A stretch of DNA of 51,593 bases from Microbacterium esteraromaticum (GTDB taxonomy: Bacteria > Actinomycetota > Actinomycetes > Actinomycetales > Microbacteriaceae), in assembly GCF_900163815.1 (NCBI RefSeq), contig NZ_FUKO01000003.1, positions 1 to 51,593 of the forward strand, given 5' to 3'. Below the pieces are notes generated by a model. The model was not told where the DNA came from, did not search any database, and saw only the letters and a list, made by a program, of their open reading frames with translations. The position numbers were made by a program, and so were the translations under genes. Below, piece by piece: positions 1-8,499 of this stretch (position 1 is its first letter; each line of letters opens with the position of its first letter).

Positions 1-2
1 CG

Positions 3-167
3 ATCGGTGACGAGACAGCGATGCGTGAGGCGTGGGAGTCGGAGTGGTCGATCCCACAGAAACGCGCCATCATCGCCGCCCTCGTAGACACCCTCGTGAT
101 CCTGCCCCTCCCCAACGGCGGCGCACGGTTCAGGCCCGAACGGGTGCAGATCACCTTCAAAGCCTGA
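3..167 (+). CDS. Large serine recombinase, C-terminal fragment (cut by window edge)
   Basis: The open frame reads from the left edge to a TGA at 165-167, giving 54 residues. It contains the pattern KRAIIAALVDTLVILP followed by NGGARFRPERVQITFKA. The combination of a RR/KRxII-AL hydrophobic strand, a glycine-rich turn and F-x-PERV-x-I at the very end is the usual C-terminus of large serine site-specific recombinases of integrative elements. The catalytic N-terminal resolvase domain lies outside the window. A recombinase next to a relaxase gene (3,055 onward) suggests an integrated mobilisable element or its remnant. The family call is good; whether the gene is complete cannot be seen. Confidence 0.72.
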   Translation: MGDETAMREAWESEWSIPQKRAIIAALVDTLVILPLPNGGARFRPERVQITFKA

Positions 168-224
168 CACCACAGCACTGCACATGCAGGTGATCCCCGG
201 GAATGCTGCATCGAGGGTGCGGTG

Positions 225-473
225 TCAGGTTTCGAGTTTGGTGAGCACGCGGAGCTTTGACAGCGCGACCGGGTCGGTGACCGCGAAGGACACCCCCGAC
301 CGCTCACACGCCTCTCGCGTGAACCCCTCTGGGTCGAAGCCTGGCGGGAGTGCGCCAGGTGCCTGCGCCCGTCCCCGGGATGGGGTCCGTACCTGACTGG
401 TGCGGGCAATACTCGGTGTACTGGTGGTGTGCGTGATCGTGTTCATACACGACAGGTGCGTCACCCAAACCAC
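225..473 (-). pseudogene. Possible gene remnant, C-terminal part only
   Basis: The minus-strand frame gives 82 residues. The first half is low-complexity Ser/Thr/Arg/Pro. The last third (GFDPEGFTREACERSGVSFA and the following VTDPVALSKLRVL) looks like real protein with a small alpha/beta fold. It converges on the recombinase end with 57 bases between the stops. I do not recognise the family. It could be the surviving C-terminus of a gene inactivated by recombination, or chance. Confidence 0.3.
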
Positions 474-542
474 AACATCTAGTATTTACTCGCGACTTGA
501 GCTACTATATGTGCTCACGCAATTCAATCAGGAGACCGGTGC

Positions 543-690
543 GGTGGTCGTGATTCGCAACCACCGGGAGTGTTGATTCAACACCCCCGCACAGCCAGAT
601 CGAGATTCACAGGAAGCAACTTTTCCTGGGAAGGGGCGGTTGTGTCGATTCGACACCACCGTGGTCCTACTCCACGAGAGGCTTCCCAGG
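543..690. repeat. Cluster of GATTC-centred palindromes plus a 10-bp inverted repeat
   Basis: Three dyads share the core TGATTC/CGATTC. They are an imperfect one at 544-564 (GTGGT...ACCAC), a perfect 7-bp-arm one at 570-584 (GTGTTGA-T-TCAACAC) and a perfect 7-bp-arm one at 642-656 (GTGTCGA-T-TCGACAC). Centre spacings are 23 and 72 bp. A further 10-bp inverted repeat pairs TCCTGGGAAG (624-633) with CTTCCCAGGA (682-691). The spacing and related half-sites suggest repeated protein-binding sites, for example iterons, a partition or oriT-type site, or recombinase/regulator operators. The function is inferred only from symmetry and from the neighbouring recombinase and relaxase. Confidence 0.5.
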
Positions 691-853
691 ACAGACGGTC
701 TCGCTGAATCGGCGGCACCGCGGTTCCCTTCAGGATCAAGAAACCCCAGGTCGCATGGTGGGGCCATGGTGGCTCCACCGGCGCGGTTCACCCGCAAACT
801 GGAAAACCCCTGATCCCACGGTGCCGCCACGGTGGCGGGACCGTGCGTGAGTG

Positions 854-1582
854 TCAGTCGGAGGTCGTCGCCTCCGGCAACGTGATTCCCTCAAAGGGAG
901 CCGCGCGGCGGATGAACTCGGCACGATCTGTTTCGCTGATCGTCGTGATCCCATAGAACAGGGAGACACCCGCCACGAGCCCGTCATCGCTCTCGCCCGC
1001 CTGGTAGTCAGGGTCGAGCGTTTCATCCTGGACCGTTACGTCAAAGAACTCAGCCCCACGATGGAAGCTCCCCACCCGCATCCACACAGGATACTCCTCG
1101 AAGTAGGTGTCGCTCGCTACATCAGTGATCCCGTACTGTTCCGCGACCTGCCGAACGGTGTCGATGACCGCATCCCATTGTTCGACAGAGACGGTGACAC
1201 TCACCTCGTAGAGCGCCGAGTTAAAGGTCGTCAATAGTGATGTTCCGCCGTACCCGTTGCCTTCCTGCGGGTACCAGCCACTTTCGTTTTCTACCGTCCA
1301 TCCGGTGATGCCGTACTGGGTTTCGAGAGTGTCCTGAACTTCGGCGATGAGCTGGTCTGCCCGTGCTTCAACCTCTTCAGCAGCGGGGAGCATCAACACA
1401 TCGTTTGCTGGGATGCCCGCGTTCGCCGGGTAGTCGACCCACTCAACGGTGACCGTGTTGCCCTCAGCGTCGGTCATGGTTGTTGTCGGTGAAGGTGCGC
1501 AGGCAGTCAACAGAATCACTGCTGCTACGGCAGCTGCCGTGCCGAGCGCGACACGCGACCGCAATCGTGTTCCGATCATCAT
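854..1582 (-). CDS. Secreted lipoprotein of unknown function
   Basis: About 242 residues from ATG at 1582. The N-terminus is basic (MIGTRLRSR), followed by a hydrophobic helix and the lipobox LTAC, so the protein should be exported, lipidated on Cys and anchored outside. The mature part is acidic and mixed alpha/beta, with two similar EQYGIT/TQYGIT-type segments; I see no catalytic motif. The start overlaps the stop of the upstream gene (ATGATGA at 1576-1582), so translation is probably coupled. It is the last gene of a three-gene minus-strand operon. A cognate partner for the cytosolic protein upstream is likely but unknown. Confidence 0.75.
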   Translation of the reverse strand: MMIGTRLRSRVALGTAAAVAAVILLTACAPSPTTTMTDAEGNTVTVEWVDYPANAGIPANDVLMLPAAEEVEARADQLIAEVQDTLETQYGITGWTVENESGWYPQEGNGYGGTSLLTTFNSALYEVSVTVSVEQWDAVIDTVRQVAEQYGITDVASDTYFEEYPVWMRVGSFHRGAEFFDVTVQDETLDPDYQAGESDDGLVAGVSLFYGITTISETDRAEFIRRAAPFEGITLPEATTSD

Positions 1583-2697
1583 GTTGGGTTCTCCTGTCTC
1601 ACCCAATCGGTGCGTTCGCCATTCTCTTCAACTACCCACCGCACAGGATCATCGATGTAGCGCACGTTCGGTGTAAACCAGAACGTCTGATCCGGGTCCC
1701 AGCCCGCGATCACGGTAGCGGTCTGCTCATCGACAGGGATCGCGATTCCCGCCGCAGAGAGATAGGTCTGTGTCTGGAGGTGTACAGCGTCGTAGTGTTC
1801 GGCGACTTTCGCCCAGTCCGGGACCACCCAAGCACCGTCTCGCCCGGTGGCGCGGTACCAGTCGTGACGCTTTTGCGCGGTGACCTCGATCGGGAACCGC
1901 GCGCATAGATCCGCCCACGCTTCGGCGGTGTCAATCTCGAAGATACGCAGCCCAGCGGGTACCCCCAGCCGCCGCGTGTTCGCTTGCTCCCAGCCGAGGC
2001 TGTCTTCCACGAACCACAACCCGGCAGGACTCTCGTCGAACAGTGCCCTGGTGGTTGAGGGAAGCTCCCACGGTGGGCGTGACCACCAGTTCCCGCTCCA
2101 GTTCGCGGTCACATCCGACGGACGCTCCCGCCGAGCAGCCAGTTCTTCCTCGACGATCTGATCCCGCACCTTGCGGAGTAATGCCATCGGGTCTGCCATG
2201 ATCTCGTGCGTTGGTGCGTCATCCCACTCCACCTGCCATTGGGAACGCTCCGCCACCGGCTCACCCCACCACGTGGCATGCGCAGACGCGGCAATGTGCT
2301 CCGCGACGCGGCGAAGCGGAACCTGCAACTCATCTGACACCGCAAGTACGTCGCTCCCGTCCGCCTCCTGCCAGTACCTGGCCGAACCGACCGGCTCGGA
2401 GACGCAGTCACGCAACAGTTCCGGGGTCACTTCGGCCAACGACACAGTTTCCAAGCGCGCTGCAACCTCAGCGGGGGCGACCTCCCGAACCTCCCCACCG
2501 ACGTTGCCGATCAACTGCACCGATGTGCCCTTGCCTGGGTCAAGGTGATACGAGGCGAGAAAGACTCCCGCGTTGAACGAGTCCTCACGGTACTCGGGGA
2601 CGTGGAGGCGATCGGATGCGATCGCATACTCGAGGAGCAGGCGTCGTCCCCGTGGCCCGCACATGAGGAGGTCTGCCAGCGAGGTTGTGTCGATCAT
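1579..2697 (-). CDS. Conserved hypothetical protein, 372 residues
   Basis: Start chosen at ATG 2697 (MIDTTSLADLL), which overlaps the stop of the small upstream gene as ATGA; a start 15 bases earlier is also open. The protein has no signal peptide and no membrane helix. It is rich in Trp and acidic residues, with clusters such as WSGNWWSRPPW and WVVPDWAKV. I do not recognise a family. Overlap at both ends with its neighbours indicates one transcript: 71-residue protein, this protein, lipoprotein. The operon diverges from the relaxase gene and is probably cargo or an accessory of the mobile element. Confidence 0.75.
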   Translation of the reverse strand: MIDTTSLADLLMCGPRGRRLLLEYAIASDRLHVPEYREDSFNAGVFLASYHLDPGKGTSVQLIGNVGGEVREVAPAEVAARLETVSLAEVTPELLRDCVSEPVGSARYWQEADGSDVLAVSDELQVPLRRVAEHIAASAHATWWGEPVAERSQWQVEWDDAPTHEIMADPMALLRKVRDQIVEEELAARRERPSDVTANWSGNWWSRPPWELPSTTRALFDESPAGLWFVEDSLGWEQANTRRLGVPAGLRIFEIDTAEAWADLCARFPIEVTAQKRHDWYRATGRDGAWVVPDWAKVAEHYDAVHLQTQTYLSAAGIAIPVDEQTATVIAGWDPDQTFWFTPNVRYIDDPVRWVVEENGERTDWVRQENPT

Positions 2698-2909
2698 GCG
2701 GACACCACCCACGGTGCGGACGAGAAGTTACCGCGTCGCATCCGCTCAGAGGACGGATCGAAGTCGATGCTTGACACCCGCTTCTGAGCGTCAAGCCGCG
2801 TCAAGGTGGGATCAGCCGCAGAGAGACCCCAGGCTGTCTCAAATCCGGCAGACAACCCCACGTCGTAACAGGCCTGAGCCCGCTCACTTACCTCCACCAG
2901 AATCCGCAC
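2694..2909 (-). CDS. Small hypothetical protein, 71 residues
   Basis: GTG start at 2909; the stop overlaps the next start (ATGA at 2694-2697). The sequence begins MRILVEVSERAQACYDVGLS and contains no signal peptide. The four-base overlap with the downstream gene and the codon bias similar to the neighbours argue that it is translated. The weak point is the start: the preceding G-run is nearly adjacent to the GTG, so the true start may differ. The function is unknown; it could be a short partner or regulator of the 372-residue protein. Confidence 0.5.
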   Translation of the reverse strand: MRILVEVSERAQACYDVGLSAGFETAWGLSAADPTLTRLDAQKRVSSIDFDPSSERMRRGNFSSAPWVVSA

Positions 2910-3018
2910 CCCCCGAGTCTACGAACCGCCCCTGAGAACCCGACTGCCTGGCTCCTCGGCTCAAACACTCCTCAGCAACAAAGTGAGGCACGTATGCCAC
3001 CGTTGGTGGGGCGTGCGC

Positions 3019-3050
3019 ACCTCCCTCATGAGACGACTCATGAGGGAGGT
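3019..3050 (+). promoter_or_regulatory. Perfect 14-bp hairpin hiding the relaxase ribosome binding site
   Basis: ACCTCCCTCATGAG (3019-3032) and CTCATGAGGGAGGT (3037-3050) are exact reverse complements separated by the tetraloop ACGA. The right arm contains GGGAGG (3044-3049), which is the only good Shine-Dalgarno for the GTG at 3055. In RNA this stem would block ribosome access. As DNA it is also a candidate binding or nicking-region inverted repeat for the adjacent MobF relaxase. Confidence 0.8.
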
Positions 3051-3054
3051 CAAG

Positions 3055-6000
3055 GTGAAGGGCGGCGTGATCCTGTTCCGCGGCAACGGTGCCGCCGCGC
3101 GCCGCTATGTCGAGGCCGACCGTTCCCGTGCGGATGAGTACTACCTCGGCGCTGACAACGCGGTCGCCGAGTACGCGGTGCTCGACCCCAGCGGCGAGGT
3201 CACGGCTACCCGCTCCTTGACTGCCGAGGACTATGAGGGGTGGGTGGACTGGGCTGAGCCCATCACAGGCGAGTCGATGGGCACCCCGCGCGCGGCGACC
3301 GAGGGCACGAAGGGGTCTCCGTTGTTCGCGGAGATGACGATCAACGCACCCAAGTCCCTTTCGGTCGCCGCCGCCCTCCACCCCGAAGTCTCGAAAGCGC
3401 TAGACGTCGCGCAGCAAGACGCGCTGGCTGAGATACGCCGGTGGCTTGGCCAGCACTCCGTGACCAGGGTCGGCCCGCGTGACGCGCGGGAAGTTCTGCC
3501 TATCGAGCAGATGCAGGTCGTTGGTATCCGGCACAAGACATCGCGTGCAGGTGATCCTCATCGTCATACCCACATGCAGATCGGCACGCGAGTCTTTGCC
3601 GCTGGGAAGTGGCGGGCACTAGACACCGCCGCCCTGTTCAAGCAGCAGGGCACGATCCGTGCCCTCGGCACCGCCGTCATCGCCGCACACCCACAACTCG
3701 CTCAGACCCTCACAGAACACGGCCTGACTCTCGATCCCGTCTCCGGTGAGGTGACGGAGTTGCAGCCGTTCAACGGCATCATGTCGAAGCGGTCAGCGCA
3801 GATCAGACGCAATCTTGACCGGCTCGAAGCCGAATGGGAAGCGCAGCATCCCGGCGAAGCCCTCGGCCCGGTCATGACGGCCCGACTGCAAGGCATCGCT
3901 TGGACGCACCAGCGGCCTGGAAAGAAGCCTGCCGATTTGAAGAACGAGCAGTGGTGGGTGCAGGAACTCCGCGACGCCGGGTACAACTCCGAACGCCTCG
4001 CGCGCACGGCCGTGCAGCGTCGGGTGCTGTTGGATGATCTGGTCGTGCAGGAGGTTGCGTCGCGGGCGCTGGATCGCTGCGCCGCCGCATCGTCGGCGAG
4101 GACGCGTCATGCGGTGCAGGAGCATGTCACCCGCATCACTACCGAGCACGGCGTGCGCGCGACCCCGGCCGAGTTGCGCGAGTTCATCACGATAGCGACC
4201 GAGCTTGCGGTCTCGGATTGCTTCTCCGTCCTCCCACCGGACGCAGCGACCCCGGAGCATGTCGCGCACCTGACCAGCCTCACCGTGGTCGCCGCCGAAA
4301 CCACGCTCCGCGACCAAATCACCGCCGCCAGACCGGAGCAAGAGCCTGTGTACCCGGACGTGACCGAGGCCGCACGAGCGGAAGGGCTGGACAATGGGCA
4401 GACGGTCGCTGCTGCGGCGATCGCTTCGACCGATCCGTTGGTGATCGTGGAGGGGGCTGCGGGCAGCGGGAAGACAACGATGCTGCGCACCGCCATTGCA
4501 GTCGCCGCCGAGCAGGACAGGGAGTCGCGGGTGGTTGCGCCGACACTGCGGGCGGCGCAGGTCGCGCACGACGAACTCGGCGTACTGGCCACGAGCGTTG
4601 CGGCGCTCGTGCACGCGCACGGATGGCGATGGAACGCCGACGGCGTATGGACACGCCTGGGCCCCGGCGACGCCGACCCGGACACCGGGCGCACCTACAC
4701 CGACCCGGCAGAGGATGCAGTGCTGCGCCGGGGTGAGCGGGTGATCGTGGACGAGGCCGGGATGCTCGACCAAGACACCGCACACGCCCTCCTCACCATC
4801 ACCCAAGAGGCAGGCGCGACGGTCGCGCTCGTCGGTGACCGCGCCCAACTCCCCGCCGTCGGACGGGGCGGGGTACTCGACATGGCCGCACAGATTCGTG
4901 GCCGTACCTACGACATGACCGAACTGCACCGGTTCGCAGACGCCGAGTACGCGGCGCTCACGTTGACCATGCGTGACAGGGAGAACCCCGGCGACGTGTT
5001 CGACCGACTCGCCGCAATGGGTCTCATCACCCTGCACACCGACGAGGAGCAGGCCCGCGAGCACATCACCGAGCAATCCCGTGACGGTGAGGCGATCACT
5101 GTTGCCACGAACGACGACGCCGCCACGCTGAACGAACGCATCCGCACAGGACGGGTCGAGTCCGGCGAGGTCGACGACACGGTGACCGCGACCGGCAGCG
5201 ACGATCTGCCTATCGGTCGAGGTGATCTGATCCAGACGCGGAAGAACGACACCGCGCTCGGCGTGGCGAACCGGCAACAGTGGATCGTCCAACACGTCGA
5301 GAACGATGGCACGGTCTACGCGCGAGAAGCCGTCAGTAGACGCAGAAACCCGCGCACCGTCGCCCTTTCGCCTGAGTACGTGAGCGAGCACGTACACCTG
5401 TCCTACGCGGCCACCGCCTACGGCGTCCAAGGCGCAACCGTCGATACTTCTCACATGATGCTCACCGACGCGACAAGCGCGGCTGGCGTCTACGTCGGCA
5501 TGACCCGAGGCCGCGAGCACAACCGGCTGCACGTCATCGCCGAGAGCATGGCTGATGCGCGGGTGCAGTTCGTTGCAGCGATGGAACGCGACCCTGCAGA
5601 CCGTGGCCTCGACCATGCAACCCGCACCGCACAAGAAGCGGTGCGCGGCATCGTCAAGAGCGGCCCCATGTCGTTCGTGAACCAGGAAATTGTGTCTCTT
5701 GTGCAGCGCGCGGAGCTTGCTCAGGCGCAGGCTGAACGCTGGCAAGAGGTCGCTACGGTTCTTGCAGACCTCCGTGCCGCGGAGAGCACCATGCGCGAGA
5801 CAGCGCGTATAGCCGAGCAGTATGCGCGAGAGCGGGCCGAGCAGGTACGCGACGAGGTCTCCGCGCATGTTTCCGCCGCAGCGAGAGACGCACTCGCCAA
5901 ATGGCAGGAGGCTGTCAGCGCCGAGCGTGTGACAGGAGAGCAGGCGCGGACGGCATCGTGGTTCGAGAAATGGCGTGCCCGCGATGAACACGAACACGCC

Positions 6001-6501
6001 AGAGCACGAGCGTCCACAGCGCGTCACCGCCTGGCCAACGAGTGGGGTGAGATTCCAACGCTGAACGAAGCAGCCGACGGCTGGATCCAGCGAGTCACCC
6101 GTTCGCGGGTCGATGACGACCCGCGCGTGCTCGATGCCGAGCAGCAACATCAGGAAGCCCGTGACGCGCTATTCTCCAGACCACAACGCGCAAAGGCTGC
6201 ACGGGTCGCGACCTACGCGCGGATATTCGGGCCGGAGGCCGTGAGCCGCAATCGGCATGCGTACCTCAGCGCGAACCCCGCGCAGCAGGCCGTGAGAACA
6301 GCAGACGCCGCGAGGCGGGCGAAGGAAGAAGCCGAGCTGCTGCGCTCGCTCACCCCGTCTGAAGCCGCAGCACGGATCGAGCAGACTCGTGCCGCGCAAG
6401 CCGCCCTCGCTGCTGAGAGGACCGAGCGGGAGCGCGCCAGCCAAGAGTTCGGGCAGCAGCGGAACACGCCTGGACAGGGTGGCGTCAGTCGAGGTCTATA
6501 G
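3055..6501 (+). CDS. traA: MobF (TrwC/TraA-type) conjugative relaxase-helicase
   Basis: 1,148 residues from GTG 3055, chosen because GGGAGG lies six bases upstream and the family N-terminus (KGGVILFRGNGAAARRYVE) begins there. The relaxase domain fills the first ~300 residues: tyrosines Y29/Y30 (ADEYYLG) are candidate nicking residues, and the HxHxH metal site is H169-H171-H173 (GDPHRHTHMQI). A superfamily I helicase follows, with Walker A GAAGSGKTT near residue 466, Walker B VIVDEAG near 563, and a late TAYGVQGAT motif. The C-terminal ~250 residues are charged and helical, probably coiled coil. The protein should nick oriT in cis and unwind DNA for transfer. No coupling protein or type IV secretion genes are visible here, so the element is mobilisable at best from what is seen. 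Confidence 0.93.
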   Translation: MKGGVILFRGNGAAARRYVEADRSRADEYYLGADNAVAEYAVLDPSGEVTATRSLTAEDYEGWVDWAEPITGESMGTPRAATEGTKGSPLFAEMTINAPKSLSVAAALHPEVSKALDVAQQDALAEIRRWLGQHSVTRVGPRDAREVLPIEQMQVVGIRHKTSRAGDPHRHTHMQIGTRVFAAGKWRALDTAALFKQQGTIRALGTAVIAAHPQLAQTLTEHGLTLDPVSGEVTELQPFNGIMSKRSAQIRRNLDRLEAEWEAQHPGEALGPVMTARLQGIAWTHQRPGKKPADLKNEQWWVQELRDAGYNSERLARTAVQRRVLLDDLVVQEVASRALDRCAAASSARTRHAVQEHVTRITTEHGVRATPAELREFITIATELAVSDCFSVLPPDAATPEHVAHLTSLTVVAAETTLRDQITAARPEQEPVYPDVTEAARAEGLDNGQTVAAAAIASTDPLVIVEGAAGSGKTTMLRTAIAVAAEQDRESRVVAPTLRAAQVAHDELGVLATSVAALVHAHGWRWNADGVWTRLGPGDADPDTGRTYTDPAEDAVLRRGERVIVDEAGMLDQDTAHALLTITQEAGATVALVGDRAQLPAVGRGGVLDMAAQIRGRTYDMTELHRFADAEYAALTLTMRDRENPGDVFDRLAAMGLITLHTDEEQAREHITEQSRDGEAITVATNDDAATLNERIRTGRVESGEVDDTVTATGSDDLPIGRGDLIQTRKNDTALGVANRQQWIVQHVENDGTVYAREAVSRRRNPRTVALSPEYVSEHVHLSYAATAYGVQGATVDTSHMMLTDATSAAGVYVGMTRGREHNRLHVIAESMADARVQFVAAMERDPADRGLDHATRTAQEAVRGIVKSGPMSFVNQEIVSLVQRAELAQAQAERWQEVATVLADLRAAESTMRETARIAEQYARERAEQVRDEVSAHVSAAARDALAKWQEAVSAERVTGEQARTASWFEKWRARDEHEHARARASTARHRLANEWGEIPTLNEAADGWIQRVTRSRVDDDPRVLDAEQQHQEARDALFSRPQRAKAARVATYARIFGPEAVSRNRHAYLSANPAQQAVRTADAARRAKEEAELLRSLTPSEAAARIEQTRAAQAALAAERTERERASQEFGQQRNTPGQGGVSRGL

Positions 6502-6511
6502 GCTTGATGGC

Positions 6512-6980
6512 ATGAGTTGGTTGGTGCGGCGGAAGAGTCAGGCGTACCGGCTCCGCGACAACGGTGATATCACCGCCGAGCAGATCGGGCCGCTGCACCG
6601 GGGTTCCCCGATGCTCGAATGGGGATCGATCAGCAAGACCGTCACCGCCCGGATCACTGAGCAGCTCGCCCACGCAGGCGCCCTCGATCTCTCAACGCCG
6701 GTCAGCGAGTACTTACCGGAGGTGAAGCTGCCGACGGCGGTCGATGTTCGATCACTCGTGACGCACACCTCCGGTCTGCCGCGCGTTCCCAAGGGCATGA
6801 TCACGACGCTGGCGGAGGCGCGTGATCCGTACGCGAAGTACACGACCGCGTATTTCGACACCGAGGTGCTGCCGACCCTCGACGAGCAACGCACCGACAC
6901 CCTGGGCACGTTCGACTACTCCAACCTGGGATACGCCGTGCTGACCCGGCTGCTTGAAGTCGTCACCGAACGCGACTCGG
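6512..6980 (+). pseudogene. Truncated serine beta-lactamase/esterase-family gene
   Basis: From ATG 6512 (MSWLVRRKSQAYR) the frame encodes the N-terminal part of a class C beta-lactamase-family hydrolase. It has the SxxK motif SISK after MLEWG, HTSGLPR in the expected place, and the second-motif tyrosine in FDYSNLGY. Homology stops after LLEVVTERDS at about 6,977. The same frame then continues into Arg/Ser-rich sequence that is clearly non-native and ends at 7267. The C-terminal part, including the KTG-type motif, is missing, so the product should be inactive. It follows the relaxase stop by 10 bases. The break looks like a recombination junction. Confidence 0.75.
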
Positions 6981-6984
6981 ACAC

Positions 6985-7463
6985 TCCCCGCCGATACGGG
7001 TGTCGTCCCTCGCGAGCAGACGCGACATCCTCGTCCGGGTCGAGCAGGCGTTCTCGTTCTTCGAGAGCCTCGCGCAGCGCTTCCCGGTGGATGCGGACGG
7101 TCTGCTCGGTCGGGGTGATCGCCTTGTCGAGGACGGCAGCCAGCCTGTCGCTGCGCCCGGTGGCTTGGTGTGGAACCTCGCCCCCACGAACTCGTCCCGC
7201 AACGCCTGGCCCGGTGCGAACAGGGCAGAGTCGAGGGCGTATCCGGCATAGTCGGCGAGTTGAGTGAAGAACACGAATTGCGCCCGGTGGACGCCGCGCA
7301 CCTCATACGCCAGCGGCACGCGGAGGCCGACGCCCGGCGAGTCAAGGCAGAACGCGCACGCGCCGAACGCGCAGCACAAGTTACATCCGCCGAGCATGAA
7401 CAACGCCAGTACACCGACCCACATCGTGAGCGCGGCATCGGATTCTGACCTACGACGTCGTAG
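6985..7463. other. Mosaic of gene remnants, no intact gene
   Basis: Two protein-like stretches can be read here, neither with a complete frame. On the minus strand (about 7,185 to 6,995) a helical charged segment reads RLAAVLDKAITPTEQTVRIH followed by REALREALEERERLLDPDED. It continues upstream only after a frame change near 7,190 into LADYAGYALDSALFAPGQAL. On the plus strand (about 7,281-7,448) a separate coiled-coil-like stretch (VDAAHLIRQRHAEADARRVK) ends RERGIGF and stop, a terminus reminiscent of relaxase or mobilisation proteins. The two overlap at most partly. I infer decayed mobile-element genes joined at the beta-lactamase break. A perfect 14-bp palindrome, CTACGACGTCGTAG, follows at 7450-7463. 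Confidence 0.45.
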
Positions 7464-7592
7464 CCCGCGTGCATTCTCTGATGTCGGGGCGAGAACTTGA
7501 GAGCAGCTGCGGTGCCAGTTGGGCGGGGACTGGTGGGTCAAGACGGGCAGAGCCGGGCTCGACGTGTGAGGGGCAGCCGGTACGGTCGGTGT

Positions 7593-8306
7593 ATGGGTTC
7601 GGCCAGAGTCGGAGAGAAGGATGCGCGCCTGCGGGTGCGTCCCCGTTGGGGACTCATGGTCACGGCGTCGATCCTCATGGTGGGGACTGTCGCGCTCGTC
7701 TGGCTTGCCGCGGTGCCCTTCGGTGCGGGTGTGTGCCCCACGATCGATCCACCCCCGACGAGTTGTTCCGCGTCCTACCGGGCGGGAAGCGGCATGGTTG
7801 CGACGATCATTCTTCTCGCGCTCTACGTCGTGACGATGCTCGCCGCCGTGCTTCGGCGTTCAGCGGCACGTCCTATCGCTGTCGCGGGCGTGGTGATCCT
7901 TGTGCTCGCCCCGGTCGTCACCTATGCCGCCGTAGCGTGGAGCTCCGGCTTCATCCTCAGCGAGGCAGGCGAGCTGGGCGCTGACATACAGACCATCGTT
8001 GCTTCTCCGACCGATGATCCCGTGGGTCAGTGGGGCGAGGTCGGGGAGCGCTCGGCGTTCCTGACAGTCCTCGACGATGGCACTGTCGCCGGCAGCGACG
8101 GATGCAACGGGATGAGCGGGGCGTGGAGCGTGTCCGATGGGAGGGTCGTGTTCTCTGACATGATCACGTCACTCATGATGTGCTCCGGCCTGGAGTCTGA
8201 ACTTCAGGGGTCGGTGGTCGCCGCCGTCGCGAGCGGCGACACGCTCTATGTGCTCGATGAGAACGGCGGCCTGAGCGGAGTTCTTTCGCGCGCACCAAAC
8301 CAGTAG
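7593..8306 (+). CDS. Membrane protein with C-terminal META domain
   Basis: 237 residues from ATG 7593 (MGSARVGEKDARLRV); longer in-frame starts add only Arg-rich non-native sequence. Three hydrophobic helices at about residues 20-42, 66-86 and 94-118 are followed by an extracytoplasmic C-terminal domain. That domain contains GSDGCNGMSGAWSVSDG and MITSLMMCSG, the hallmark GCN and paired-Cys pattern of META/HslJ-like domains. These domains are commonly envelope- or stress-associated and stabilised by a disulphide. There is no operon partner: remnants lie upstream and a gene-poor stretch downstream. The exact role is unknown. Confidence 0.78.
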   Translation: MGSARVGEKDARLRVRPRWGLMVTASILMVGTVALVWLAAVPFGAGVCPTIDPPPTSCSASYRAGSGMVATIILLALYVVTMLAAVLRRSAARPIAVAGVVILVLAPVVTYAAVAWSSGFILSEAGELGADIQTIVASPTDDPVGQWGEVGERSAFLTVLDDGTVAGSDGCNGMSGAWSVSDGRVVFSDMITSLMMCSGLESELQGSVVAAVASGDTLYVLDENGGLSGVLSRAPNQ

Positions 8307-8364
8307 TCTCCACACTTCGAATGGAGTCGGCCACAATCAGGGAAAGTGTTGTGCGCCCGCAGAC

Positions 8365-8499
8365 TCATCCCCGTTGGGAGTAGCCGGTGTCGGCGACCTC
8401 GTGGGCGAGCTGAACGCCGTAGGAGCCGATGCCTTTGATGACCTGCAACGTGGACGGGTCGCCGCCAGTGCGGCGTCCCGCCCACGCGATCGGTAACTA
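8365..8499 (-). pseudogene. IS110-family-like transposase fragment
   Basis: A minus-strand frame with stops on both sides contains DPSTLQVIKGIGSYGVQLAH followed by EVADTGY. This matches the IS110-type DEDD transposase N-terminal segment, where a beta strand is followed by GTGSYG, L-x-x-x-L and AGY. Only ~40 residues remain and the frame ends at 8365. No inverted or direct repeats were seen nearby, and IS110 elements normally lack them. I treat it as a decayed insertion-sequence scrap in the 8,307-8,602 gap; nothing else is recognisable in that gap. Confidence 0.45.

Larger units (their letters stand above)
168..853. other. Non-coding block between recombinase end and lipoprotein operon
   Basis: These 686 bases contain no convincing gene apart from a doubtful minus-strand C-terminal fragment at 225-473. 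An AT-richer patch at about 476-525 stands out from the surroundings. From 543 to 690 there is a cluster of palindromes sharing a GATTC core, listed separately. The short open frames on the minus strand at 528-830 and 578-778 overlap each other in different frames and have repetitive composition, so they are not called. Confidence 0.5.

Noticed and set aside
528..830. Overlapping minus-strand frames of 66-100 codons
   Set aside because: They are in different frames over the same palindromic DNA and their composition follows the repeats rather than a protein.
3793..6150. 785-codon open frame antisense to the relaxase
   Set aside because: It mirrors the third-position GC bias of the relaxase gene and contains no recognisable domain; the plus strand encodes clear relaxase and helicase motifs.
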